Source of the DNA: Bacteroidales bacterium UBA1722 | GTDB lineage: Bacteria > Bacteroidota > Bacteroidia > Bacteroidales > UBA932 | Reading direction: 5' to 3' | DNA: 5,444 nucleotides | Assembly (NCBI GenBank): GCA_002317435.1 | Contig: DCIQ01000088.1 | Span: 220 to 5,663 of the forward strand | Part shown: piece after piece, positions 1 through 5,444 of the stretch | Position numbering within the stretch: position 1 is the first letter of the stretch | Layout: the number at the start of each line of letters is the position of its first letter | Position numbers and translations under genes: made by a program | The notes under the pieces: generated by a model | Told to the model about the DNA's origin: nothing | Database searches by the model: none | The model's input: the letters and a program-made list of their open reading frames with translations, nothing else

Positions 1-787
1 GTTTGATATCCAGTAGGGCCTTCGCGGAGCCGGGATTGGCGATTTCGATCCAGTCTCCGCAGTCCATGTTCCTGAACTTCTTGTCGCTTGCGAACTTCTG
101 CAGGTGTACCCGTTGGTATGTACCCGGATTTACCAGAAAATGTACTGGTGGTCCGGGTTTTTCCATCTTGAACCCCAGACGGCGGTACACCTCTCCGTCG
201 CTCCATTCCAGGTCAGCGTAGCTCATCACCTGGGCCGGCCGTACCGCCTGTGTGAATGCGCTCAGGATTTTCCCCATTCCTCCAGCCACCCTGAACCGGG
301 GAAGTGAGGCATATCTTTCCCATTCATTATTTTTGGAGAATGTGCCTACGGCAATCATAACCGGTGAATCAGCCATTCCGCTTTCGCCGGACCCCGTGGC
401 CCTGATTCGGAACAGACCGAACCGGAAAGGGGTTCTCGTGGTTCCGTAGGAGTGGTGCCGATTCAGGAAATCGGCCGCTTTTTCCTGCGTTATCTCCCTC
501 ACTTCGCAGTTTCTGGCGAAAACCGTATGCCCTTTTCCCAGATGGCTTTTCAGCCTGTCCCTCACCTGCGGACCGTCGTGGAACCACCGGTCTTCATAAA
601 TGAAGATGGTCTCCCGGATTCCTTCGGCTGAATTCTTCCGGCGCAGGTCCAGCAGGGACAGCGCGGCGGCATCCGCCCCGGCCGTGCCGCCGGAGAAGAG
701 GGAAAGGGGGACCGGGACTACTGCAATATCTTCCGGGATGTCGCCCAGGGTGCGCAGATATCCGTCCAGTTCGTTCTTGAAGTCCAT
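1..787 (-). CDS. GNAT-like protein related to the C-terminal part of phage Hef-like homing endonuclease proteins (partial, 3' end off window)
   Basis: The frame is open for 262 codons from ATG at 787 to the window edge. An in-frame TAA lies two codons upstream, so this is the only reasonable start. Its biochemical function is unknown. What I see: a short N-terminal region (residues 1-60); a segment with IYEDRWF at 63-69 and basic helices; VFARNCEVREI at 89-99; FLNRHHSYG at 107-115; a beta-rich core with VMIAVGTFSK (143-152), a Leu-Pro-Arg-Phe-Arg stretch (162-166) and AGGMGKIL (168-175); then MSYADLEWSDGEVYRRLGF (188-206). A DCG motif at 242-244 resembles the last strand of the family, so the real end is probably near. 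From memory, this order matches the GNAT-like half of phage Hef-like homing endonuclease proteins. The nuclease half normally preceding it is not recognisable here. It lies downstream of tpiA on the same strand, behind a terminator. Family assignment is by recall of motifs, not a search. Confidence 0.72.
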   Translation of the reverse strand, partial: MDFKNELDGYLRTLGDIPEDIAVVPVPLSLFSGGTAGADAAALSLLDLRRKNSAEGIRETIFIYEDRWFHDGPQVRDRLKSHLGKGHTVFARNCEVREITQEKAADFLNRHHSYGTTRTPFRFGLFRIRATGSGESGMADSPVMIAVGTFSKNNEWERYASLPRFRVAGGMGKILSAFTQAVRPAQVMSYADLEWSDGEVYRRLGFKMEKPGPPVHFLVNPGTYQRVHLQKFASDKKFRNMDCGDWIEIANPGSAKALLDIK

Positions 788-810
788 GGTTTACTTTCGC
801 ACTTGCCTTG

Positions 811-843
811 AAAAACGGCCGGCCGGAATGCTCCGGCCGGCCG
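811..843 (-). terminator. Intrinsic terminator of tpiA
   Basis: Bases 816-827 pair perfectly with 832-843, giving a 12-bp, almost all G/C stem around a four-base loop (828-831). On the minus strand the stem is followed by five T (815-811). It begins about 25 nt past the tpiA stop codon and reads in the tpiA direction. The plus-strand side has no T-tract, so it is a minus-strand terminator. A small inverted repeat (851-855 with 860-864) lies between it and the tpiA stop and may add a minor hairpin. The U-tract ends only 23 nt before the start codon of the next gene on the same strand, which limits where that gene's promoter can be. Confidence 0.88.
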
Positions 844-867
844 CCAATATTGACCGTCAGGTCATTA

Positions 868-1623
868 TCAATAACTCTGCGCGATGGCGATGAAGTCAGC
901 GGCTTTCAGTGCGGCGCCGCCGATGAGACCGCCGTCGATGTCTGCCCGGGCGAAGAGCTCGCGGGCATTCGAAGGTTTGCAGCTGCCGCCGTAGAGGATG
1001 CTGCAGTCATCCGCGATCTGCTGTCCGAACTTGGCGGCGATGGTCTTGCGGACGAAGGCGTGTATCTCCTGAGCCTGTTCTGAAGTGGCGGTCTTCCCTG
1101 TGCCGATGGCCCATACGGGTTCGTAGGCTACCACCACCTGACTCATCTGCTCGGGGGTGAGGGTATAGAGAACTTCTTCGATCTGGGCTTTCACTACGTC
1201 GAAATGACGACCTGCCTCTCTCTCTTCAAGTTTCTCGCCGATGCAGTAGATGGGCTTCAGACCATTTTCGAGGGCGAGGGCCATCTTGGCATTGAGTGTG
1301 GCGGACGTCTCGCCGTAATACTGCCTTCTCTCAGAGTGGCCGAGAATTACGTAACCGCAGCCTATTGACTTCAGCATCGCTGCAGATACCTCACCTGTAT
1401 AGGCGCCTTTGGCCTGGTCGGCGCAGTTCTGTGCGCTGAGGGCGATGGCACTGCCTTCGATAGCCTTGCCTGCAGAGCAGAGATGGGTGAAGGGGGGCGC
1501 TATAATCAACTGAACGTCAGCGGGAACATTGGGGAGTTCGGCTACAAGTGCTTCTGCAAGTTCGCGGCCTTCAGGTACTGTGGTATTCATTTTCCAGTTA
1601 CCTGCTACTATTTTTCTTCTCAT
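868..1623 (-). CDS. tpiA: Triosephosphate isomerase
   Basis: This cytoplasmic TIM-barrel enzyme interconverts dihydroxyacetone phosphate and glyceraldehyde 3-phosphate in glycolysis and gluconeogenesis. The protein is 251 residues, normal for the family. The signatures are all present: Asn9 and Lys11 in GNWKMN; catalytic His96 in ILGHSERR; catalytic Glu168 in AYEPVWAIGTGKT, which runs into the phosphate-gripping loop 6; YGGS at 211-214; and Gly231-Gly232 before the last helices. The open frame continues upstream to 1887, but that extension overlaps the tig start and crosses the promoters. An in-frame ATG at 1659 would add 12 residues (MERNLLTHNIIQ). I chose 1623 because it puts GNWKM at the usual position and is preceded by an A/T-rich leader. 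Transcription probably starts near 1698 and ends at 811-843. Isoleucine is mostly ATC (13 of 19), unlike clpX. All catalytic residues are intact. Confidence 0.97.
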   Translation of the reverse strand: MRRKIVAGNWKMNTTVPEGRELAEALVAELPNVPADVQLIIAPPFTHLCSAGKAIEGSAIALSAQNCADQAKGAYTGEVSAAMLKSIGCGYVILGHSERRQYYGETSATLNAKMALALENGLKPIYCIGEKLEEREAGRHFDVVKAQIEEVLYTLTPEQMSQVVVAYEPVWAIGTGKTATSEQAQEIHAFVRKTIAAKFGQQIADDCSILYGGSCKPSNARELFARADIDGGLIGGAALKAADFIAIAQSY

Positions 1624-1703
1624 TTGGATAATATTATGTGTTAATAAGTTACGTTCCATGCGGGAAAGACGGGGCGAGTCGGCCCGCTTCCTTCCGGCTG
1701 CCG

Positions 1704-1735
1704 CAAAAATAGTAATAATCTTGGTATCCAGCAGA
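1704..1735 (-). promoter_or_regulatory. Predicted Bacteroidota sigma-70-type promoter for tpiA
   Basis: Read on the minus strand, TATTTTTG (1711 to 1704) matches the Bacteroidota -7 consensus TANNTTTG perfectly. A -33-like TCTG (1735 to 1732; consensus TTTG) lies 20 nt upstream. This places the transcription start near 1698 and gives tpiA an untranslated leader of about 75 nt. The -7 box is strong and the -33 box one base off. It overlaps the divergent tig promoter. Confidence 0.6.
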
Positions 1736-1751
1736 ATTTTAATTACTTTTG
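1720..1751 (+). promoter_or_regulatory. Predicted Bacteroidota sigma-70-type promoter for tig-clpP-clpX
   Basis: TACTTTTG at 1744-1751 matches the -7 consensus TANNTTTG perfectly. CTTG at 1720-1723 is a three-of-four match to the -33 TTTG, with a 20-nt spacer. The start site would fall near 1757, leaving a leader of about 80 nt before the tig ATG. No other promoter-like sequence is evident before clpP or clpX, so it probably drives the whole operon. Confidence 0.65.
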
Positions 1752-1837
1752 CGTCCCTTTCGGGAACATGATTGACGGTGGTCGGAACAGGTATCCCGAT
1801 GGTAACAGGCATAGAAAGAAACAAATAACATATCATT

Positions 1838-3166
1838 ATGACTATCAACGAAATTAAGAATGACGGCCTTTCAATCCGTCTGTCCATGGAGTTCGGAAAG
1901 GAAGATTATTCCGAGAGAAAGAAAAAATCCCTCAACAAGGTGCGCCGCGATGCTGATATCCGCGGTTTCAGAAAAGGGATGGCTCCTCTCTCACTTGTGG
2001 AGAAACTCTATGGAGGACAGGCACTTGTCGAAGCCGTTAACGCTCTTATCTCTGAAAATCTTGACAAATACATAAAGGAAAACAAGCTGAACCTCATCGG
2101 GGAACCCCTTCCCGTGGAAGACGCTGAGAAAAAGAATGACTGGAATAATCCCGATACTTTCGAATTCCAGTTCGATATGGCTCTCGCCCCCGTATTCGAA
2201 GTGAAGGTGGGTGCCGACGACAAGATAGTTTCCTATAAGGCTGTCCTGACAGATGAGGAGAAGAAGCAGTACAAGGCTCAGATGCTCAAGAGTTACGGCC
2301 AGCCCGTGGAAGTGGAATCCGTAGAAGATGAATCATACGTGATCGCAGACTTCGAACAGGGAGAACGCAAGGCGGAGAAAGTGTACGTGAATATGTTCGG
2401 ACTGAATGACGAGTCGGTGAAGGGCCTTCTGCTCGGTCATAAGAAGGGTGACGTCATCGACGTCGATGTCACCAAACTCTATGCCGACGAGAACGACAGG
2501 GCCACAGCCCTCAGGGTCGGCAAGGATGAAATCGCTTCTCTGGATCCCGTGTGGAAGATGACTTTCGGCGAAATCAAGAGTTTCCGCGATGCGGAGTTGA
2601 ATCAGGACCTTTTCGATATGGTCTGCGGTAAGGATAAAGTGAAGACGGAAGAGGAATTCGACGCTTTCCTGGCTTCCAAGCAGGCTGACGAGCTCCAGCA
2701 GGAGACCGACTATCGTTTCACTCAGGACGTGAAGGAATATCTGCTCGGCAAGGCCGATATAAAGATTGATGAAGATTTCATGAAGAGATGGCTCTTCTCC
2801 GCCAATGAAGGAAAATTCACGATGGAAGACATCGAGAAGGAGTTCCCTATGTTCCTGAAAGACTTCAAATGGCAGACGGTGGCCGGCAGGATAATGCAGG
2901 ACTGTAAACTGACAGTGAAGAAAGAGGACCTTCTCGAAAAGGCCAAACTGATGACCAGGTACCAGTTCATGAGCTACTACGGCTCGGCATCCATCCCTGA
3001 AGAAATTCTCGCCAAATATGCCGAGCAGCTTATCTCCGATCCCAAGCAGAGCTCCAGAATCCACGAGATGGCTGAAGAGAAAGTCGTGGTGGATTATGTG
3101 CGTGCCACCGCTGCCATAGAGGAGAAGGAGATATCCGTGGCCGATCTCAGAAGCAAGAACGAATAA
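1838..3166 (+). CDS. tig: Trigger factor (ribosome-associated chaperone)
   Basis: Trigger factor binds near the ribosomal exit tunnel and shields emerging chains. The 442-residue length is usual. The ribosome-binding domain (about 1-115) carries the signature loop GFRKGMAP at 43-50, followed by LVEKLYG (53-59). The middle region (about 150-250) aligns in position with the FKBP-type prolyl isomerase domain: YVIADFEQGE (167-176), GLLLGHKKGDVIDVDV (196-211). It lacks most aromatic pocket residues of active FKBP domains, so isomerase activity is doubtful. The rest (about 255-430) is the charged, helical, SurA-like C-terminal chaperone arm. The start at 1838 follows a typical A/T-rich leader and puts the N-terminal strand at the expected place. 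The gene opens an operon with clpP (15-nt gap) and clpX. The weak overall similarity to the E. coli protein is expected for Bacteroidota trigger factors. Confidence 0.93.
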   Translation: MTINEIKNDGLSIRLSMEFGKEDYSERKKKSLNKVRRDADIRGFRKGMAPLSLVEKLYGGQALVEAVNALISENLDKYIKENKLNLIGEPLPVEDAEKKNDWNNPDTFEFQFDMALAPVFEVKVGADDKIVSYKAVLTDEEKKQYKAQMLKSYGQPVEVESVEDESYVIADFEQGERKAEKVYVNMFGLNDESVKGLLLGHKKGDVIDVDVTKLYADENDRATALRVGKDEIASLDPVWKMTFGEIKSFRDAELNQDLFDMVCGKDKVKTEEEFDAFLASKQADELQQETDYRFTQDVKEYLLGKADIKIDEDFMKRWLFSANEGKFTMEDIEKEFPMFLKDFKWQTVAGRIMQDCKLTVKKEDLLEKAKLMTRYQFMSYYGSASIPEEILAKYAEQLISDPKQSSRIHEMAEEKVVVDYVRATAAIEEKEISVADLRSKNE

Positions 3167-3181
3167 TTGCGGAATATGGTT

Positions 3182-3847
3182 ATGACCACCGAATTCGAGA
3201 AATATGCGAAGGGACATGCCGGCATCAGCAGCATGACTCTGGATGCCTACAGAAGTGTTTGTGCCGGATACATAAATCCCACCATCATCGAAGAACGTCA
3301 GATGAACGTCGCTTCGATGGATGTGTTCTCACGTCTTATGATGGATCGCATTATCTTTCTCGGAGTTCCTATAGACAGTGACGTAGCCAATATAATACAG
3401 GCCCAGCTCCTCTTTCTGGAGTCGGTGGATTCACACGCCGATATCCAGATATACCTGAACTCTCCGGGAGGACAGGTATATGCAGGTCTCGGCATATATG
3501 ATACCATGCAGCTGGTGGCACCCGATGTAGCTACCATCTGCACCGGTATGGCCGCCTCCATGGCCTCTGTCCTGCTGGCCGCAGGGCAGAAGGGGAAGCG
3601 TTCGGCTCTGCCTCATTCACGTGTGCTGATTCACCAGCCGATGGGTGGCGCCGAGGGACAGGCTTCCGACATAGAAATCGCTGCCAATCAGATAAAGAAG
3701 CTGAAATCAGAACTTTATGAGATAATCTCCAAGCATTCGGGACAGCCTTTGGAGAGGATAGTGAAGGATGCTGACAGGGATTATTGGATGACGGCGGAGG
3801 AAGCGGTCGAATACGGAATGTGCGACAATATTCTGACCAGAAAATAG
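3182..3847 (+). CDS. clpP: ATP-dependent Clp protease proteolytic subunit
   Basis: ClpP is the serine peptidase (family S14) that forms a double heptameric ring and degrades proteins delivered by ClpX or another Clp ATPase. Using ATG at 3182, the protein is 221 residues. The catalytic triad is Ser126 (GMAASMASV), His151 (VLIHQPMGG) and Asp200 (DADRDYWM), with the same spacing as the E. coli enzyme. NSPGGQVYAGLGIYD (93-107) forms the conserved oxyanion and substrate strand region; ASDIEI (161-166) follows the His. Other in-frame starts exist at ATG 3176 and TTG 3167. I prefer 3182 because MTTEFEKYAKGHAG then lines up with the start of Bacteroides ClpP as I recall it. The N-terminus is about 15 residues longer than in E. 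coli. The start lies 15 nt after the tig stop, and clpX begins 3 nt after this stop. Confidence 0.97.
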   Translation: MTTEFEKYAKGHAGISSMTLDAYRSVCAGYINPTIIEERQMNVASMDVFSRLMMDRIIFLGVPIDSDVANIIQAQLLFLESVDSHADIQIYLNSPGGQVYAGLGIYDTMQLVAPDVATICTGMAASMASVLLAAGQKGKRSALPHSRVLIHQPMGGAEGQASDIEIAANQIKKLKSELYEIISKHSGQPLERIVKDADRDYWMTAEEAVEYGMCDNILTRK

Positions 3848-3850
3848 AAG

Positions 3851-5203
3851 ATGGCGAAGAAAAGAGATAATTCGGACGGCGGTCACCACACCAGTGATGG
3901 CCGTTGTGCTTTCTGCGGGAGAAGCAGGGCGGAGGTGGACATGATGATAGACGGCGGACAGTCGATGATATGTATCGACTGTGCGATGTCAATAGCCGAA
4001 TATGTGCGGCAGTCATTCGGTCCGATGCCGGATCAGTATCAGGCCGCTTCTAAGGGGAAAACTTCAGCCTCGGGAGCATCCCTCCTGATGACCCCCAGGG
4101 AGATAACCGCGTTTCTGGACCAGTATGTCATAGGTCAGGATTCCGCCAAGAAATATCTGGCCGTGGCGGTCTATAACCATTACAAGAGAATCAACGAAGT
4201 GGCCGCCGGGAAGGCCGAGACCGCGGGGAAGAAGAAACGTGCAGGTTCCGCCAGGGAGACTGCCGCCATCTCTTCCGATGAGAGTTCTCTGGAGATTGAG
4301 AAGTCGAATATCCTTCTGGTAGGCCCCACGGGGACCGGCAAGACACTTCTGGCCAGAACTATAGCCAAGATGCTGAATGTCCCCTTCGCCATAGTTGACG
4401 CTACGGTGCTCACCGAGGCCGGATATGTGGGCGAGGATGTGGAGAATATTCTCACCCGTCTCCTTCAGGAAGCGGACTATGACGTGGAGAGGGCCCAGAA
4501 GGGGATAGTGTTCATAGACGAGATAGACAAGATCGCCCGCAAGAGTGACAATCCCTCCATCACCCGTGACGTCTCCGGCGAGGGTGTCCAGCAGGCGATG
4601 CTGAAGCTTTTGGAAGGCAGCATCGTTAACGTCCCTCCCCAGGGGGGGAGGAAGCATCCCGAGCAGAAGATGATAGCGGTGGATACCACCAATATCCTTT
4701 TTATATGCGGCGGGGCATTCGAAGGAATCGAGAAGCGGATAGCCCAGAGGCTGAATACCCATGTGGTGGGCTACGGCGCCCAGTCCAAGAATGCCCGCAT
4801 AGATCAGGACAACCTGCTGCGGTATGTGGCTCCCCAGGATCTCCGCTCATACGGCCTTATCCCGGAGATAGTGGGCCGTCTTCCTGTAATCACATATCTG
4901 AATCCTCTTGACCGTGACGCTCTCAGAAGAATTCTCACGGAGCCCAAGAATGCACTTGTCCGTCAGTACGTCAAGATGTTCGAGATGGACGGCGTCTCTC
5001 TGACCATCGAGGACGAAGTGATAGACCTGATAGTGGATACCGCCATGAAATTCCGTCTCGGTGCCCGCGGCCTGCGTTCCATATGTGAAGCCATAATGAT
5101 GGAACCCATGTACGAAACTCCCGGATCGGATAAAAAATCCCTCGTCATAACGATGGATTTCGCCCGGCAGAAGCTCACGGCGTTCACGGATACTCTGGTG
5201 TAA
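3851..5203 (+). CDS. clpX: ATP-dependent Clp protease ATP-binding subunit ClpX
   Basis: ClpX is the hexameric AAA+ unfoldase that recognises tagged or damaged proteins and threads them into ClpP. In order: the zinc-binding domain with Cys19, Cys22, Cys41 and Cys44; Walker A GPTGTGKT (158-165); pore loop GYVG (191-194); Walker B IVFIDEIDK (219-227); the RKH pore loop (267-269); sensor 1 around 279-290; a VGYG (306-309) at the position of the ClpP-docking IGF loop; the arginine finger in IVGR (Arg343); and sensor 2 GARGLRS (404-410). All key residues are intact. At 450 residues it is longer than E. coli ClpX (424), mainly through a Lys/Ala/Ser-rich insertion at about 114-150, just before the strand leading to Walker A. 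The C-terminal tail is short. Start is ATG, 3 nt after the clpP stop, consistent with translational coupling. Twenty of 35 isoleucines are ATA. Confidence 0.98.
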   Translation: MAKKRDNSDGGHHTSDGRCAFCGRSRAEVDMMIDGGQSMICIDCAMSIAEYVRQSFGPMPDQYQAASKGKTSASGASLLMTPREITAFLDQYVIGQDSAKKYLAVAVYNHYKRINEVAAGKAETAGKKKRAGSARETAAISSDESSLEIEKSNILLVGPTGTGKTLLARTIAKMLNVPFAIVDATVLTEAGYVGEDVENILTRLLQEADYDVERAQKGIVFIDEIDKIARKSDNPSITRDVSGEGVQQAMLKLLEGSIVNVPPQGGRKHPEQKMIAVDTTNILFICGGAFEGIEKRIAQRLNTHVVGYGAQSKNARIDQDNLLRYVAPQDLRSYGLIPEIVGRLPVITYLNPLDRDALRRILTEPKNALVRQYVKMFEMDGVSLTIEDEVIDLIVDTAMKFRLGARGLRSICEAIMMEPMYETPGSDKKSLVITMDFARQKLTAFTDTLV

Positions 5204-5217
5204 GTGAATCTAAAATT

Positions 5218-5249
5218 TTTGGTGTTTTAAAAAAAAGTTTTCACCTTCG
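5218..5249 (+). promoter_or_regulatory. Possible promoter downstream of clpX
   Basis: TTTG at 5218-5221 is a perfect -33 match. It is followed after 20 nt by CACCTTCG (5242-5249), which keeps the A, TT and G of TANNTTTG but differs at two positions. The spacer is very A/T-rich with a run of eight A (5229-5236), a feature I recall from strong Bacteroidales rRNA and tRNA promoters. A transcript would begin near 5255 and run into the terminator at 5378-5412. The -7 box is imperfect, so this is a moderate call. Confidence 0.4.
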
Positions 5250-5254
5250 CGCCA

Positions 5255-5412
5255 GTTATGCCAGTGCATTGTATGAACATAAAGCAGAATTGTAAGCGAT
5301 TCCATCATTCCCCGATGGACGGCGGTTCCCTTCGTGTTCATAAATCAGAATAGATAGATTTATTTTTTTTATATGCCACGGGTTCTGCAGTCAAATGCGG
5401 AACCCGTTTTTT
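5255..5412 (+). ncRNA. Candidate small structured RNA or attenuator leader
   Basis: This stretch lies between a promoter-like sequence and an intrinsic terminator and can fold into a nested rod. An outer stem pairs 5272-5280 with 5334-5342 (eight Watson-Crick pairs plus a G-U). A middle stem pairs 5287-5292 with 5323-5328 (two G-U pairs). An apical hairpin pairs 5301-5306 with 5314-5319, a perfect six pairs around a seven-base loop. A transcript would be about 155 nt. It could be a free small RNA or the leader of the gene beginning at 5437, since the terminator ends only about 25 nt before that start codon. I recognise no tRNA or named riboswitch in it; assignment to 6S or any Rfam family was not possible by eye. 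Confidence 0.35.
5378..5412 (+). terminator. Intrinsic terminator downstream of clpX
   Basis: Bases 5378-5388 pair with 5397-5407 (11 pairs, one of them T-G at 5386/5399) around an eight-base loop, and six T at 5407-5412 follow the 3' arm. It reads in the clpX direction, about 175 nt past the clpX stop, and would end both the tig-clpP-clpX mRNA and any transcript from the promoter-like sequence at 5218-5249. Its closeness to the next start codon also allows an attenuator role. Confidence 0.85.
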
Positions 5413-5436
5413 ATTAACTAAAATTCAAGTACCATT

Positions 5437-5444
5437 ATGAGTAA
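5437..5444 (+). CDS. Probable start of the next gene (only two full codons visible)
   Basis: ATG AGT AA follows an A/T-rich leader with ATT directly before the ATG, the same context as the tig start. Only Met-Ser and part of a Lys or Asn codon are visible, so the product cannot be determined from the sequence. From memory, recQ often follows clpX in Bacteroides, which makes a RecQ-type helicase a reasonable guess by gene order only. No promoter-like sequence fits between the terminator at 5378-5412 and this ATG. Confidence 0.35.

Noticed and set aside
3..449. Plus-strand open frames across the first 450 bases
   Set aside because: They overlap the continuous minus-strand frame, which carries recognisable family motifs. 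The plus-strand translations resemble nothing.
817..842. The GGCCGGCC-containing palindrome as a protein-binding operator or recombination site
   Set aside because: The G/C stem, four-base loop and directly following T-tract in the tpiA direction are fully explained by an intrinsic terminator.
1768..1857. A 29-codon upstream frame in the tig leader, overlapping the tig start in another frame
   Set aside because: It has no coding-like features or recognisable peptide, and A/T-rich leaders often contain such frames by chance. It would be worth reviving only if ribosome profiling showed translation.
1624..1887. N-terminal extension of tpiA up to 1887, or the in-frame ATG at 1659
   Set aside because: The long extension overlaps the start of tig on the other strand and crosses both promoters. 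The predicted transcript starts near 1698. TpiA beginning at 1623 has the standard length, with GNWKM at residues 8-12.
2333..3217. Long minus-strand open frame opposite tig and the clpP start
   Set aside because: It is antisense to a clearly conserved gene. Its translation is a low-complexity shadow rich in Leu, His and Phe, with no recognisable domain.
4064..4762. Minus-strand open frame of 232 codons opposite clpX
   Set aside because: It lies entirely antisense to the conserved ClpX AAA+ domain. The translation is a Gly/Leu-rich shadow without motifs.
5255..5376. A tRNA or tmRNA-like gene after clpX
   Set aside because: The GGTTCCC near 5324 recalls a T-arm, but there is no matching T-stem, acceptor stem or anticodon arm at the right spacing.

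Overview
The window looks like a chromosomal housekeeping segment from a member of the Bacteroidota, most likely order Bacteroidales. Four things point there: the tig-clpP-clpX gene order; ClpP, ClpX and TpiA sequences of Bacteroidales type; promoters matching the Bacteroidota consensus (TTTG, about 20 nt, TANNTTTG) rather than -35/-10 boxes; and start codons preceded by A/T-rich stretches without clear Shine-Dalgarno sites. Base composition is near balanced, yet ATA is the commonest isoleucine codon in clpP and clpX. I cannot name a genus from the sequence alone.

Layout. On the minus strand, tpiA (triosephosphate isomerase, 1623 to 868) ends in a strong intrinsic terminator (811-843). Immediately beyond it, an open reading frame (787 to beyond base 1) encodes a protein resembling the acetyltransferase-like C-terminal half of phage Hef-like homing endonuclease proteins, without a recognisable nuclease. 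On the plus strand, tig (1838-3166), clpP (3182-3847) and clpX (3851-5203) lie almost end to end and probably form one operon. The region between tpiA and tig carries two good Bacteroidota promoters, back to back, with interleaved -33 elements. After clpX, a 233-nt non-coding stretch holds a promoter-like sequence, a nested stem-loop region and an intrinsic terminator, followed by a probable start codon at 5437 that is cut off by the window edge.

How the genes work together. Trigger factor meets nascent chains at the ribosome. ClpX unfolds substrates and feeds them to the ClpP protease. Co-transcription therefore couples folding and turnover of new proteins, a common bacterial arrangement. 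TpiA is unrelated glycolytic housekeeping that shares only the divergent control region.

Most of the window is ordinary core genome. The parts worth a second look are the tpiA-adjacent Hef-like/GNAT-like protein and the clpX-downstream candidate small RNA or attenuator leader. I see no clear evidence of a wholly new multi-gene system, mobile element, CRISPR array, tRNA or rRNA.
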